DNA from: Arthrobacter sp. Soil762 | GTDB lineage: Bacteria > Actinomycetota > Actinomycetes > Actinomycetales > Micrococcaceae | Length of the DNA: 64,000 nucleotides | Reading direction: 5' to 3' | NCBI RefSeq assembly: GCF_001428335.1 | Contig: NZ_LMSG01000012.1 | Location: 503,136 to 567,135 of the forward strand | Made by a program: the position numbers and the translations under genes | Shown: piece after piece, positions 44,902-53,057 of the stretch | How the letters are laid out: each line of letters starts with the position of its first letter | How positions within the stretch are numbered: the first letter of the stretch is position 1 | Notes under the pieces: model-generated | The model's database searches: none | What the model was told of the DNA's origin: nothing | The model's input: only the letters and a program-made list of their open reading frames with translations

Positions 44902-46374
44902 CTAGGCGTCATCCTTGCCGATGTTCTCGGTCCCTACCGGCTCGCCTTCCGCCCTGTTCGTCCGCCTGTTGACCAGCCAGGTGATAAACCAGAGCACCAC
45001 TCCAATCGCCATCAGTCCCCCGGCGATCTGGTACTGGATGACGTTGCGGCCCACCCACGGCCCGGCGAGGAAGGCACACAGCAGGGCGGCGAGCAGCGGC
45101 AGCTGCCCGGGCGAGGTGAAGAACACCTTGCGGTTGGGGTCCCGCTTACGGCGGAGGACCAGGCAGGCCACGTTCACTACGGTGAAGACGCACAGCAGCA
45201 GGAACGCCGTGGTGCCGGAGAGGTTGGCCACGATGTTGCTCTTGGGGTCGCTGGTGACGTACCAGATCAGTCCCAGCGCGAGGACGGTGGAGAACAGGAT
45301 GCCGGCCCACGGGGTGCGGCGGCCCGGCAGGACCTTCCCCAGGGCAGGCGGCAGGACGTTCTGGCGTGCCATGCCGTAGATCAACCGGCTCGCCATCAGC
45401 ATGTTGATCAGCGCGGTGTTGGCAACGGCGAAGACGGCGAGGAACGGGAAGACCCTGTCGATGGGGAAGTCCGGGGAGCCCTTGTGCACCACTTCGAGCA
45501 GCGCGGCGCCTTCAGCCTCCCTGATGTTTTCCAGCTCGGTGGGCGGCAGCACGCTGACCACGGAGACAGCCACCAGCATGTAGAGGAGCACGGCGATGCC
45601 CAGGCCGGTCAGCATGGTCCGCGGGAAAATCTTCTCGGGGTCCTTGGTCTCCTCCACCATGTTCACCGAATCCTCAAAGCCCACCATGGCAAAGAAGGCG
45701 ATGGACGTAGCAGCGGTGACGGCCAGGAACAGGCCCTTGTCCTGGTAATCGTTGAAAACGAAGATTTCGCCCACGTTCCCGGTGCCCTGCGTCATCACGT
45801 AGAAGCCGACGCCGATCACGATGGACAGTGCAATTACCTCCACCAGTGTGAGGACCACATTGAACTTCACACTCTCCCCCACCCCGCGCAGGTTGATCGC
45901 GGCCAGCAGGACCATGAAGCCCATGGCCACGGCGGTGATCACGCCCTGGGCGGGCATCTCCATCCAGCCGTTGATCCTCAGGCCGCCGAAGAAGTTCTGG
46001 GCGAGGACGTTCGCGGAGGTGGAGGCGCTGGTGATGCCGGAGCAGACCACGGCGAATGCCACCAGGAACGTGACGAAGTGGATGCCGAACGCCTTGTGGG
46101 TATAGAGCGCCGCCCCTGCCGCATGGGGGTACTGTGTGACGAGCTCGAGGTAGGAGAACGCGGTCAGCGTCGCGACGACGAACGCCAGCAGGAACGGCAG
46201 CCAGACGATGCCGCCCACCGTCCCGGCCATGGTTCCGGTGACTGCGTACACGCCGGCGCCGAGGATATCGCCAACGATGAACAGCAGGAGGAGCTTGGGG
46301 CCAAGGACCCGCTTCAGCTCATGTGTCTCCGCCTCCGGTTTGGCCGGAAACAGGTCATCTGAAGTGGTGCTCAT
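44902..46374 (-). CDS. APC-family amino-acid permease
   Basis: A 490-residue, 12-TM carrier. The APC signature GPKLLLLFIVGDILGAGVYA (TM1) is followed by ALYTHKAFGIHFVTFLVAFA and FFAMVGFEDSVNMVEETKDP (TM6/loop), then ASRLIYGMARQNVLPPALGK. It resembles cationic/branched amino-acid antiporters. Start 46374 is preceded by GGAGG; an ATG 21 bp upstream overlaps that site. Convergent with trkH and divergent from the tasA-like gene. Substrate unknown. Confidence 0.88.
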   Translation of the reverse strand: MSTTSDDLFPAKPEAETHELKRVLGPKLLLLFIVGDILGAGVYAVTGTMAGTVGGIVWLPFLLAFVVATLTAFSYLELVTQYPHAAGAALYTHKAFGIHFVTFLVAFAVVCSGITSASTSANVLAQNFFGGLRINGWMEMPAQGVITAVAMGFMVLLAAINLRGVGESVKFNVVLTLVEVIALSIVIGVGFYVMTQGTGNVGEIFVFNDYQDKGLFLAVTAATSIAFFAMVGFEDSVNMVEETKDPEKIFPRTMLTGLGIAVLLYMLVAVSVVSVLPPTELENIREAEGAALLEVVHKGSPDFPIDRVFPFLAVFAVANTALINMLMASRLIYGMARQNVLPPALGKVLPGRRTPWAGILFSTVLALGLIWYVTSDPKSNIVANLSGTTAFLLLCVFTVVNVACLVLRRKRDPNRKVFFTSPGQLPLLAALLCAFLAGPWVGRNVIQYQIAGGLMAIGVVLWFITWLVNRRTNRAEGEPVGTENIGKDDA

Positions 46375-46395
46375 CGCCCTGACCTCCACACTCAT

Positions 46396-46729
46396 CCATC
46401 AACGTGGCCTACTTCAGGGTGATCCCTTTCGCGCCACTTTGGCAACGGGTCCTGTTGGGTGAGCGGCGGGGCGGTCATGGATCCGGTTGAGCGGCCGAGG
46501 ACCTCCGTGTTTAGCCCAACCTTTAGTCCAACAAATTGATGGAACAAGCGTTTGACCTGCGCAAACGTCAAGAAACCTTGACAGAATCTTGAGGAATTAC
46601 GCAGGTGTAAGTTGCGTCTCGTCGGGAAAAGTGGTTCTTGCCAGCCCACGTGAGCCTGGCATTCACAGTCGGCCCGCTGGGGGGCGGCTGGCCCACCTGG
46701 GGTGGGCGACGTCGAAAAGGACTCTTCTC
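46396..46729 (+). promoter_or_regulatory. Control region of tasA-like/sipW locus
   Basis: A 334-bp gap. GTCAAG-aaac-CTTGAC (46567-46582) is an inverted repeat overlapping TTGACA (46578-46583), a possible -35. CTTGA recurs 11 bp later (46588). A clear -10 is not seen. AAAGGA (46715-46720) is the ribosome-binding site of the next gene. Confidence 0.4.
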
Positions 46730-47332
46730 ATGGGCATCAGCATGAAAACCACTTCCGGCAAGATTCTGGCTTCCGTCGCACTCGTGGGCACCGCCGCCGC
46801 AGTCGCAGGCATGGGCACCTACGGCGGGTTCACGGGAACCACAACACAGGTCGATGAGCAGGTCACTGCCGGCACCGTCGATATCGACCTGACCGATCCG
46901 GGGACCCTGAGTGTCGCCATCACCGGCCTGCTGCCCAGTGACTCCGTCGAAAAGTTCGCCACACTGAAGAACACTGGCAACTCCAACCTGAACACCGTGA
47001 CGCTCACCACAGCGCCCACCGTCGCCTCAAAGCTCACCACCGAGACAATTGACGGCCTGCAGTTGACCATCGAGTCCTGCACCGTCGCCTGGACAGTCGT
47101 GGCTGCCGCGGAAGACACGTGCTCAGGGATCAAGTCCACCATTTTGGCTAAGAGCGCGATCATCGGCTCGGGCACGGCACTCACCGGCCTGTCATCCATT
47201 ACGGCTGGCGCTGAGGACAAGCTCAAGATCACTACCTCCCTGCCTTCTACGGCAGACGACACCTTCCAAGGCCTGACCAGCACCATCGGTTTCACGTTCG
47301 ACGCGACACAGCGCACTGGCCAAGTCAAGTAG
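46730..47332 (+). CDS. TasA/camelysin-like exported protein with SipW-dependent signal peptide
   Basis: A 200-residue secreted protein. The N-terminus MKTTSGKILASVALVGTAAA then GTYGGFTGTTTQ fits SipW-type leaders, in which a hydrophobic core is followed by A-x-FTxTT near the cut. The mature part has the TasA/CalY-like pattern VDIDLTD, LLPSDSVEKFATLKNTGNSN and two cysteines (SCTV, DTCSG) that may form a disulphide. TasA family members form extracellular fibres in Bacillus; that role here is inferred. The next gene encodes the matching signal peptidase. Confidence 0.82.
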   Translation: MGISMKTTSGKILASVALVGTAAAVAGMGTYGGFTGTTTQVDEQVTAGTVDIDLTDPGTLSVAITGLLPSDSVEKFATLKNTGNSNLNTVTLTTAPTVASKLTTETIDGLQLTIESCTVAWTVVAAAEDTCSGIKSTILAKSAIIGSGTALTGLSSITAGAEDKLKITTSLPSTADDTFQGLTSTIGFTFDATQRTGQVK

Positions 47333-47425
47333 CCGTCAGTCCTGAGCATTCGGGGCAGTCACGAAGCCGGCACCGCCAACCAATAGCCAGAAGCACCAAC
47401 AGACCGTCCCCAAGGCTGGATAGCG

Positions 47426-48082
47426 ATGAGCGCAGTAACAGAAATTCCGACAGCGGCACGCAGCGCCGCCCAGGTAACTGAGCTGTCCCGGCGCCCCCGC
47501 ACCCCCCGCGGCGGCGCTGGGACCTTCATCCCTGCACGGGCTGCGTCGCGCGTCAAAACCGGCTTTCGCCGCGGGGCCAACGTCCTCACAACGACGATGT
47601 TCGTCGTGGCAGTGTCCGCGTTCATTTTCCTTGCTGTTGGTCCCCGGGCCCTGGGTTATCAGACGTCCACGATGCTCACCGGCTCGATGTCCCCACTGAT
47701 CCACGCGGGCGACGTTGTGGTCACGGTCCCTACCGCAGTCGGTGACATCGTAGTGGGCGACGTCATCACTTATCTCATTCCTGTCGAGAACCACCGGGTG
47801 GAAACCCACCGCGTCACGCAGATACTCACAAATGCGGACGGGACGACGGCTGTGCGGACCAAAGGTGACGCCAACAACGGTGTAGATCCATGGACCGCAA
47901 CGCTCAACGGAGCGACCGTTGACCGGCACGTCCTCACGGTCCCCTACGTGGGTCACGTCATTCGCACTTTGCGCCAGCCGGTTGTCCTGAACACCCTCAT
48001 GTACGGCGCACCGGCCGTGCTGGTGATTGGATTGCTGGCGTCCATCTGGCGCAAGGACCCGGAACCAGCAGTCAGTGGGTAG
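47426..48082 (+). CDS. sipW: SipW-type (ER-type) signal peptidase I
   Basis: A 218-residue membrane protease. A basic N-terminus precedes TM1 (NVLTTTMFVVAVSAFIFLAV). The catalytic Ser87 lies in MLTGSMSPLIHAGD. ER-type His128 in VETHRVTQIL replaces the bacterial Lys, and Asp148 lies in RTKGDANNG. A second TM near the C-terminus is NTLMYGAPAVLVIGLLASIW. It should process the leader of the preceding TasA-like protein and perhaps of the following one, whose start overlaps its stop. Confidence 0.9.
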   Translation: MSAVTEIPTAARSAAQVTELSRRPRTPRGGAGTFIPARAASRVKTGFRRGANVLTTTMFVVAVSAFIFLAVGPRALGYQTSTMLTGSMSPLIHAGDVVVTVPTAVGDIVVGDVITYLIPVENHRVETHRVTQILTNADGTTAVRTKGDANNGVDPWTATLNGATVDRHVLTVPYVGHVIRTLRQPVVLNTLMYGAPAVLVIGLLASIWRKDPEPAVSG

Positions 48083-48530
48083 CCGCACTTCGGCTGCCGC
48101 AAGGGTTGCCCGCGCCACCGGCGTTACGCTCGTCGTCGTTCTGGGCTTGATTCTCGCCCCCGCAGCAAGCGCCTCCTTCAGGTCTGCCAGCCAAGCGTCA
48201 ACAGGCTTTTCTACGGCCACCCTAAACACGCCGACGACTTCCACGATTTCGCTGGATGCCAGCTGCAGCCAGAACAAGAGGACGCTCACTGTCACCTTGG
48301 CCGCCACGGGCTCGCTGCCGTACGCGAACGCACTACGGGTCACGGCGGACGCCGGCGGAACCGTGTCCTCGAAGGATCAAGCGCTGACATACAACGGAAA
48401 TCAAGTATTTACGGCAAACTCGGGCGCTCATGCAGTCTTGTTCAAGCTCGAAATCCGAGCAATCTACAAAGTAGACGCCACTAACGCTTGGACCAGTCAG
48501 CCGCTGCTTCGCACGTACACCTGCAGCTGA
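48075..48530 (+). CDS. Exported protein of the SipW locus, unknown function
   Basis: A 151-residue protein with an N-terminal signal: Arg-containing start, ATGVTLVVVLGLILAPAASA, then SFRSASQASTGFSTATLNTP. This resembles SipW-dependent leaders (A-S-F-x-S). The remainder is a Thr/Ser/Ala-rich, probably all-beta domain with two cysteines (DASCSQ, the final YTCS). GTG 48075 overlaps the sipW stop by 8 bp, implying coupled translation. Possibly an accessory fibre component. No family recognised. Confidence 0.72.
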   Translation: MGSRTSAAARVARATGVTLVVVLGLILAPAASASFRSASQASTGFSTATLNTPTTSTISLDASCSQNKRTLTVTLAATGSLPYANALRVTADAGGTVSSKDQALTYNGNQVFTANSGAHAVLFKLEIRAIYKVDATNAWTSQPLLRTYTCS

Positions 48531-48584
48531 TCAAGCCCGCCCTCAACTTGGATCCGACAACCCGGGGTCGCTCCTCCACGGCGC

Positions 48585-48612
48585 CCGGTGGCTGAAACCC
48601 CCGCGCCAAGGG
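48585..48612. repeat. Direct repeat, left copy (matches 49553-49580)
   Basis: Positions 48585-48607 are identical over 23 bp to 49553-49575 near the 3' end of the MFS gene, and the match extends 5 more bases with one difference. In the reverse frame both encode LGAGVSATG, so the left copy looks like a shard of an MFS gene. The repeats enclose the toxin-antitoxin genes. Confidence 0.85.
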
Positions 48613-48795
48613 TGGCGGCCAATAACGTTTCCTCAAGAGGACGTTCGTGCATCAGTACGTAGAGGACTGGTGAGGCCGCAAGACGACTCGGCGTCACCCA
48701 GCTGGCCGCTCGTCAGCTGATTGACACCGACCAATTAATGCCAGCACCGTCCGCTCCAAGAGCCACTAGGGCATCATGCCAAAGACCGAACCAAT

Positions 48796-48830
48796 ATTGT
48801 CTTGCAACAAAGGAAGTATTGCAAGACAAT
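48796..48830 (+). promoter_or_regulatory. Toxin-antitoxin promoter embedded in a perfect inverted repeat
   Basis: ATTGTCTTGCAA (48796-48807) and TTGCAAGACAAT (48819-48830) are perfect 12-bp arms around 11 bp. The left arm ends in a -35-like TTGCAA and the right arm ends in a -10-like GACAAT, exactly 17 bp apart. Transcription would begin at about 48837, the toxin ATG itself. A ribbon-helix-helix antitoxin bound here would block the promoter. Confidence 0.7.
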
Positions 48831-48836
48831 AAAGCG

Positions 48837-49115
48837 ATGGGGATCGTCTGGGCGGCCAGTGCAGATAAACATGGCATCGACCATGAGGATGCCTTGAATG
48901 CCATTCTGAATCAGACCTACCATGTACAGCATTTCGATGAACCTCGGGTCGATTCGGTCACAAGGCCGGACCTTTTTATCGGCCCTACTCGGGACAGGAG
49001 CAGGATCCTTGAAGTTATGGCCGTCATTACTCCTCCGAATGACATCCTGATCTTCCACGTCATGGAAGCCCGCAGGAAAGTCCTGGATATCGCAGAAAGG
49101 CAGGCTGGCAAGTGA
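48837..49115 (+). CDS. BrnT-like type II toxin
   Basis: A 92-residue protein. ADKHGIDHEDALNAILNQ, DLFIGPTRDRSRILEVMAVI and the C-terminal IFHVMEARRKVLDIA follow the BrnT/RelE-fold pattern (KHG-x-x-x-E-x-A, I-G-x-x, basic C-terminal helix), which suggests an mRNA-cleaving RNase. There is no leader: ATG 48837 is about 7 bp after the -10 box, so a leaderless transcript is likely. The last codon overlaps the GTG of the antitoxin gene (GTGA), typical of toxin-antitoxin pairs. Confidence 0.75.
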   Translation: MGIVWAASADKHGIDHEDALNAILNQTYHVQHFDEPRVDSVTRPDLFIGPTRDRSRILEVMAVITPPNDILIFHVMEARRKVLDIAERQAGK

Positions 49116-49471
49116 ACGCAACAAAAAAAGCCCAGGCACCCGAGCAACTCGATACCGAGGAGCAGGCCCGCTATGCAGAACTGGCAACCTGGGCGGAGAC
49201 CGCAGACATCGGGCCCGAGGCCCGCATCAGCAAGGCCGACGGTCCGGAGGCAGGCCGCTCCCTCCTCGAGGCTGCGCTTGGCTCCCCCGAAGCCGTCAGA
49301 CGCGCCGTCGGCAAACCCTCGCTCAGCGCCAAGGGAACATCGCCGTCCCGTTCCCTAAGGCTGCCAGAGGACATGGATGCAAAGCTCGTGGAGCAGGCGC
49401 AAAAGGAACACCGGAACCCCTCGGCGATTATCAGAGATGCCCTGGCCGAATATCTCGCCAAGGCCTCCTGA
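49112..49471 (+). CDS. Ribbon-helix-helix antitoxin
   Basis: A 119-residue protein with a long hydrophilic N-terminal part (about 75 residues, presumably the toxin-binding part). A C-terminal CopG/Arc-type domain follows, with a beta strand SPSRSLRLPEDM and helices DAKLVEQAQKEHRNPSAIIR and DALAEYLAKA. It would neutralise the preceding toxin and repress the shared promoter via the inverted repeat. GTG start overlapping the toxin stop. The toxin-first order matches brnTA. Confidence 0.8.
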   Translation: MNATKKAQAPEQLDTEEQARYAELATWAETADIGPEARISKADGPEAGRSLLEAALGSPEAVRRAVGKPSLSAKGTSPSRSLRLPEDMDAKLVEQAQKEHRNPSAIIRDALAEYLAKAS

Positions 49472-49479
49472 TTCAAAAG

Positions 49480-50697
49480 TCAGTAGTTCCGCCGGTGTCT
49501 CAGCCGCGGCAGCACCACCGCAAACACAACAGCCGCCGCGAACCCCAGGATGCCGGTGGCTGAAACCCCCGCGCCCAGGGAAAATAGCGCCGTCACCCCG
49601 GAGAGCAGCACGGGCCCGCCGGTTGATCCCGCATCGGCGATAAACCGCCACAGCCCCAGGAACTGGCCGCGGCCGCGGTCGGGCGAAAAGTCCGCACCGA
49701 GCGTCATGATCAGGCCCGAGCTGATGCCGTTGCCGAAGCCGATAAGCAGCGACGCCAGCAACAGCCCGCCGAAGGACGCAGACAAAGGAATCAGCAACAT
49801 GGCGATGCCCATGATGATGGTGGACGGGATGGCCACAAACAGCCTGCCGCGCCGGTCCATCACCTTGCCGGCCGGATAAAACACCAGCATGTCGATCGCC
49901 CCGGACAGCCCGTAAATCACCGACGCCTGGGCCGCATCCATCCCCAGATGGTCCGCCCACAGCGGGATGATCACCTGGCGGGACGCGCGCAGCGCGCTCA
50001 GCAGCAGGACCCCCACCCCCAGCGTCAGGAACACGCGGGCATGCGACACCGCCACATTCCGCAGCGTCGGCTCCGGACCCTTGTGTCCGCCGTCGGGCGC
50101 TGGCGGGACCACGAGGTCCGGGATGGTGACCGCCAAAACGGCGGCGGCGGCCATGCCCACCACCCCGACCCAGTACGCTCCGGCGATCCCGGCGAACTGC
50201 ATCACGCCGGCACCAATGAACGGCCCCGCAAAGACGCCGATCCGGCTGACCCCGCCCAGCGTCGACAGCGCCCGCGCCCGGAACTGGACGGGCACCGCCT
50301 CGGTGAGGTACTTCTGCCGCGCCAGGCTGAAGACACTGGCGGCCATCCCGACGACGGCCATCGCCACCGCGAGCAGCCACAGTCCGTTGGGAATCATGGA
50401 AGACATGGCGGCGGCCGCGAGCGCCAGGGCACCCACCGCCGCGGCGCCGACGATGGACCAGCGTTCGCCGAACTTAAGCGTGATGAGGGAGGCCGGCAGA
50501 TTGAAAAACCACGAGCCGAGCCCGATCAGCGTGACGATCAGCGCGGACACTGCCACCGACGCGCCGAGGTCGCGGGCGGAGAGGACCACCACCGGGAGGA
50601 CCGCGCCTTCGCCGATGCAGAACAGCAGCGCCGGCCCGAACGCGGGTATGGCGATGCTTCGGAAGTTGAACGGCTGTGCGGTTCCTGGCGAAGTCAT
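49480..50697 (-). CDS. MFS transporter
   Basis: A 405-residue, 12-TM protein beginning FNFRSIAIPAFGPALLFCIG, with a DHA1-like loop (LITLKFGERWSIVGAAAVGA) and a second-half loop VMDRRGRLFVAIPSTIIMGI. The end is LPRLRHRRNY. Likely a drug or metabolite exporter; no regulator is adjacent. Convergent with the antitoxin gene, 8 bp apart. Its 3' region contains the right copy of the 23-bp direct repeat. Confidence 0.88.
   Translation of the reverse strand: MTSPGTAQPFNFRSIAIPAFGPALLFCIGEGAVLPVVVLSARDLGASVAVSALIVTLIGLGSWFFNLPASLITLKFGERWSIVGAAAVGALALAAAAMSSMIPNGLWLLAVAMAVVGMAASVFSLARQKYLTEAVPVQFRARALSTLGGVSRIGVFAGPFIGAGVMQFAGIAGAYWVGVVGMAAAAVLAVTIPDLVVPPAPDGGHKGPEPTLRNVAVSHARVFLTLGVGVLLLSALRASRQVIIPLWADHLGMDAAQASVIYGLSGAIDMLVFYPAGKVMDRRGRLFVAIPSTIIMGIAMLLIPLSASFGGLLLASLLIGFGNGISSGLIMTLGADFSPDRGRGQFLGLWRFIADAGSTGGPVLLSGVTALFSLGAGVSATGILGFAAAVVFAVVLPRLRHRRNY
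49553..49580. repeat. Direct repeat, right copy (inside MFS gene)
   Basis: Second copy of the repeat at 48585-48612 (23 bp identical, 27 of 28 overall), encoding LGAGVSATG near the MFS C-terminus. The copies are 968 bp apart. Confidence 0.85.
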
Positions 50698-50817
50698 CAG
50701 ATTTATCTTATGCCGCCGGAAATTCGCCAGCCTTCAGGGGGTCACAAGCGGCCCCGTGAGGACTAACGTTTGCCTTGTGGGGCGCTTCCGCCTGCCCCTC
50801 TCAGCCAAGGAGGTCTC

Positions 50818-51159
50818 ATGGGTGAAGTGTGGATCCGCACCATCAACAACGGTTTGGTCCGGGCCGACAAAATCACGGAAATCGCGTCCACCCGGGGGTC
50901 CCTTCATGAGGACCAGGGTTTTGCGCTGAAGGTCATCGTGGATGGCAAGGCCCACGTGGTCATTGACGACGGCGATCTTCCGGGCAGGCTTCCCGAACGG
51001 CTGGAGCACGCGCAGCATCTGGAGGATGCGCTGCTGTTCGCCCTCGACGAGGCCCGCGAAGCAGACGCATCCACGGTGGTCTTCTTCGATCCGGAGAACG
51101 ACCGCTGGGCCCTCGCCGCGGCGGCGGAACTGGCCGGCGGGCTTCCCGCCGTCGGATAA
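50818..51159 (+). CDS. Conserved hypothetical protein, 113 aa
   Basis: A soluble acidic protein: GEVWIRTINNGLVRADKITE, an EDQGFALKVIVDGKAHVVID beta-rich part and an Ala/Glu-rich helix HAQHLEDALLFALDEAREAD, ending FFDPENDRWALAAAAELAGG. AAGGAGG stands 5 bp before the ATG, strong support for translation. I do not recognise the family. Neighbours (a divergent MFS gene and a convergent hypothetical) give no clue. Confidence 0.75.
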   Translation: MGEVWIRTINNGLVRADKITEIASTRGSLHEDQGFALKVIVDGKAHVVIDDGDLPGRLPERLEHAQHLEDALLFALDEAREADASTVVFFDPENDRWALAAAAELAGGLPAVG

Positions 51160-51170
51160 CCCCCGACGGC
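51148..51170. terminator. Bidirectional hairpin between convergent hypothetical genes
   Basis: GCCGTCGG (51148-51155) and CCGACGGC (51163-51170) form a perfect 8-bp stem with a 7-nt loop across the stop codon of the 113-aa gene. No U-tract. Confidence 0.5.
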
Positions 51171-51176
51171 TGGGGG

Positions 51177-51515
51177 TCAGGCTGCGGCGTGGCTGAAGTC
51201 GGCGGCTTTGGTGGTGACGCGACGGGGCGCGAGGATGCTCAGCGTGCAGTGGGTCTGCTGCGGGTCAATCCTGGTGGGCAGGTGATGGGTCTCGGAGCAG
51301 ACCTGAAGCTGCCGCAGGGCTTCGGGATCGACGCGGGCGTTCCGCACGTCCAATTCCAGGTCGAGGTTGTGCTTCAAGGCGTTGGCGCGTTTCACCACCA
51401 CGTAGAGGGCCTGGATGCTGCGGATGGTGACGTGGCCCTTGGCGAGAACCTGGGCCTTCGCGTGGTCGAGATCTACACGGACAAGAATGCTGAGCTTTTC
51501 GGACAAGATAATCAT
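51177..51515 (-). CDS. Hypothetical protein, weak STAS-like pattern
   Basis: A 112-residue soluble protein: KLSILVRVDLDHAKAQVLAK, GHVTIRSIQALYVVVKRANA, LDLELDVRNARVDPEALRQL, then a Cys/His-containing tail. The alternating strand-helix order with VRVDLD and LELDVRNARVDPEAL loosely recalls STAS (anti-anti-sigma) folds, but no diagnostic residue is evident. AAGGAAGG precedes the ATG. Convergent with the previous gene. Confidence 0.6.
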   Translation of the reverse strand: MIILSEKLSILVRVDLDHAKAQVLAKGHVTIRSIQALYVVVKRANALKHNLDLELDVRNARVDPEALRQLQVCSETHHLPTRIDPQQTHCTLSILAPRRVTTKAADFSHAAA

Positions 51516-51796
51516 GCCTTCCTTGCGTGGCTGCGACGCTGCAGCCGGGGAGGCCGCGACACTGCGGCCAATGGCCGCGCCTCTGCAGCCTCATTCAGCG
51601 TAGGCAACGAATGTGATGTGCGCAACATTTGAACCCAGATATGTCGCGCACACTCCTGCGCCCTCCAGGCCATGATCTTCCTCAGCCCTCCTCATGCGCA
51701 CTCGGGACTACCTGGGCCGGTACACGTCGGCACGGTGGTCGACCCGCAGGATGCTGATGCTGTTGTGTTCCTCCTCAATGGAGGAATATCACCGAG
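51516..51796. other. Intergenic region with decayed coding remnants
   Basis: 281 bp with no convincing gene. The stretch just before 51797 should encode the N-terminal half of an AHSA1 domain if the following gene were complete, but no frame does. Confidence 0.4.
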
Positions 51797-52063
51797 TTGG
51801 AACCATTGCGCCACATCCGCTACGTGTTCAACTTCGCTGATGCCGATGGCAACCGCATCACGCCGACAGAGGCGGGCATTCCCGCCTTTGGCGTTCCCGC
51901 CGACGGTGAACACGAGGTCGTGCTGACCGACCTCGGCGACGGGCGCACGATGCTGCACATGACCGAGCGCGGGTACGGTACCCAGGAGGCACGGGACTTG
52001 TCGCAGAGCGGCCTTGAGCAGTGCCTCGACAAAATGGCCGCGCTCGTGGAGGGACGGCCGTAG
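51797..52063 (+). pseudogene. Truncated SRPBCC/AHSA1-like gene (C-terminal half)
   Basis: 88 codons from a TTG: LRHIRYVFNFADADGNRITP, GEHEVVLTDLGDGRTMLHMT, ERGYGTQEARDLSQSGLEQC, LDKMAALVEG. This is the second half of a YndB/AHSA1 domain (strand-rich part and C-terminal helix). The first half, with the WTDPE-type motif, is absent and there is no ribosome-binding site. It is therefore likely a remnant. A functional short protein cannot be excluded. Confidence 0.65.
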
Positions 52064-52072
52064 GATCTGAGC

Positions 52073-52825
52073 ATGCATATTGCCGTTCCAGGAGGTACCG
52101 GGGCTGTTGGCCAACATGTCGTCTCTATTGCCAGGGACCGCGGACATCTGGTGGCAAGCCTGACCCGATCAGAAGGCGTGGACCTGTTCACCGGCCGCGG
52201 GCTGCACGAAGCCCTGCAGGGTGTGGACACCGTTATTGATGTCTCCGGAATCCAGACGATTTCCACCAGGAAGGCCGTGGACTTTTTCACCACCGCCACC
52301 CGGAACCTGCTGGCAGCTGAGCTGGCGGCTCAGTCGAGGCACCACATTGCGCTCTCGATCGTGGGCATCGATATGGCTGCGTCGGGACTGTACGCCGGGA
52401 AGCTCGCGCAGGAGGATGCCGTCCGGCACGGAGGCGTGCCGTGGACCATCCTGCGGTCCACTCAGTTCCACGAGTTTGTGCCCATGGCCATCAGCGCCGC
52501 CTCGATTGGCCCGGTGGTCCTGGTTCCTCAGATGATCACCCAGCCGGTCGCAGCGCGGGAAGTGGCTGCGGCGTTGGTGGACGCGGCAGAGCAGGGACCC
52601 CGCGGACGGGTTGCTGATCTTGGCGGGCCCCGTCGGGAGCAGCTCTCGGACCTGGTCCGCAAATACTTGCGGAAATCCGGGCAGCGGAAGCTGGTGGTGA
52701 AGGTACCGGCACCCGGCGCCATGGGTCAAGCCATGCGTCGCGGTGACCTGGTCCCGGCGGCAGGCTCCGCCGTCGGGCTCCAGACGTTTCACGAGTGGCT
52801 GGAAGCCAGTCTTCCGATCCACTAG
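52073..52825 (+). CDS. NmrA-like atypical SDR / NAD(P)-binding protein
   Basis: A 250-residue Rossmann-fold protein. The N-terminal nucleotide-binding motif is IAVPGGTGAVGQHVVSIARD (a G-x-x-G-x-x-G variant). It has VDTVIDVSGIQTIS and HHIALSIVGID, then WTILRSTQFHEF typical of NmrA/NAD(P)H-quinone-oxidoreductase-like atypical SDRs, without a classic Tyr-x-x-x-Lys. It may sense or reduce a quinone or flavin-type substrate; unknown. The gene ends overlapping a tiny convergent gene. Confidence 0.85.
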   Translation: MHIAVPGGTGAVGQHVVSIARDRGHLVASLTRSEGVDLFTGRGLHEALQGVDTVIDVSGIQTISTRKAVDFFTTATRNLLAAELAAQSRHHIALSIVGIDMAASGLYAGKLAQEDAVRHGGVPWTILRSTQFHEFVPMAISAASIGPVVLVPQMITQPVAAREVAAALVDAAEQGPRGRVADLGGPRREQLSDLVRKYLRKSGQRKLVVKVPAPGAMGQAMRRGDLVPAAGSAVGLQTFHEWLEASLPIH

Positions 52826-52926
52826 TGGCGCTGCCTGTGGCGCATGACCGCCGCCGCGAGCCCCATGGTGCCCATGAGGGACCCGAGGATGATTGCCAGG
52901 CCTGTGAGGTATTCAAGAATGGTCAT
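52822..52926 (-). CDS. 34-aa predicted single-pass membrane protein
   Basis: MTILEYLTGLAIILGSLMGT followed by a short Met/Ala stretch and a basic tail RHRQRH. One hydrophobic helix (about residues 6-27) and positive residues at the C-terminus give a clear membrane topology. AGGTG lies about 10 bp upstream. It overlaps the stop of the convergent SDR gene by 4 bp. Function unknown. Confidence 0.5.
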   Translation of the reverse strand: MTILEYLTGLAIILGSLMGTMGLAAAVMRHRQRH

Positions 52927-53057
52927 CGTTGACGCACCTTTCATATGGCTGATGCGCTGACGCTAGTGATCGATGCTCAGGATCAGCCAAAGATGGCCGG
53001 GTGCGTTCACTCAAGATTGTTGCCCACCCAAAAGTAGGAGGCGGGGGAAGGGAAAAG

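Noticed and set aside
48497..48697. 66-codon minus-strand gene
   Set aside because: Only its middle (LGAGVSATG) is protein-like, and this derives from the 23-bp repeat shared with the MFS gene; treated as a shard.
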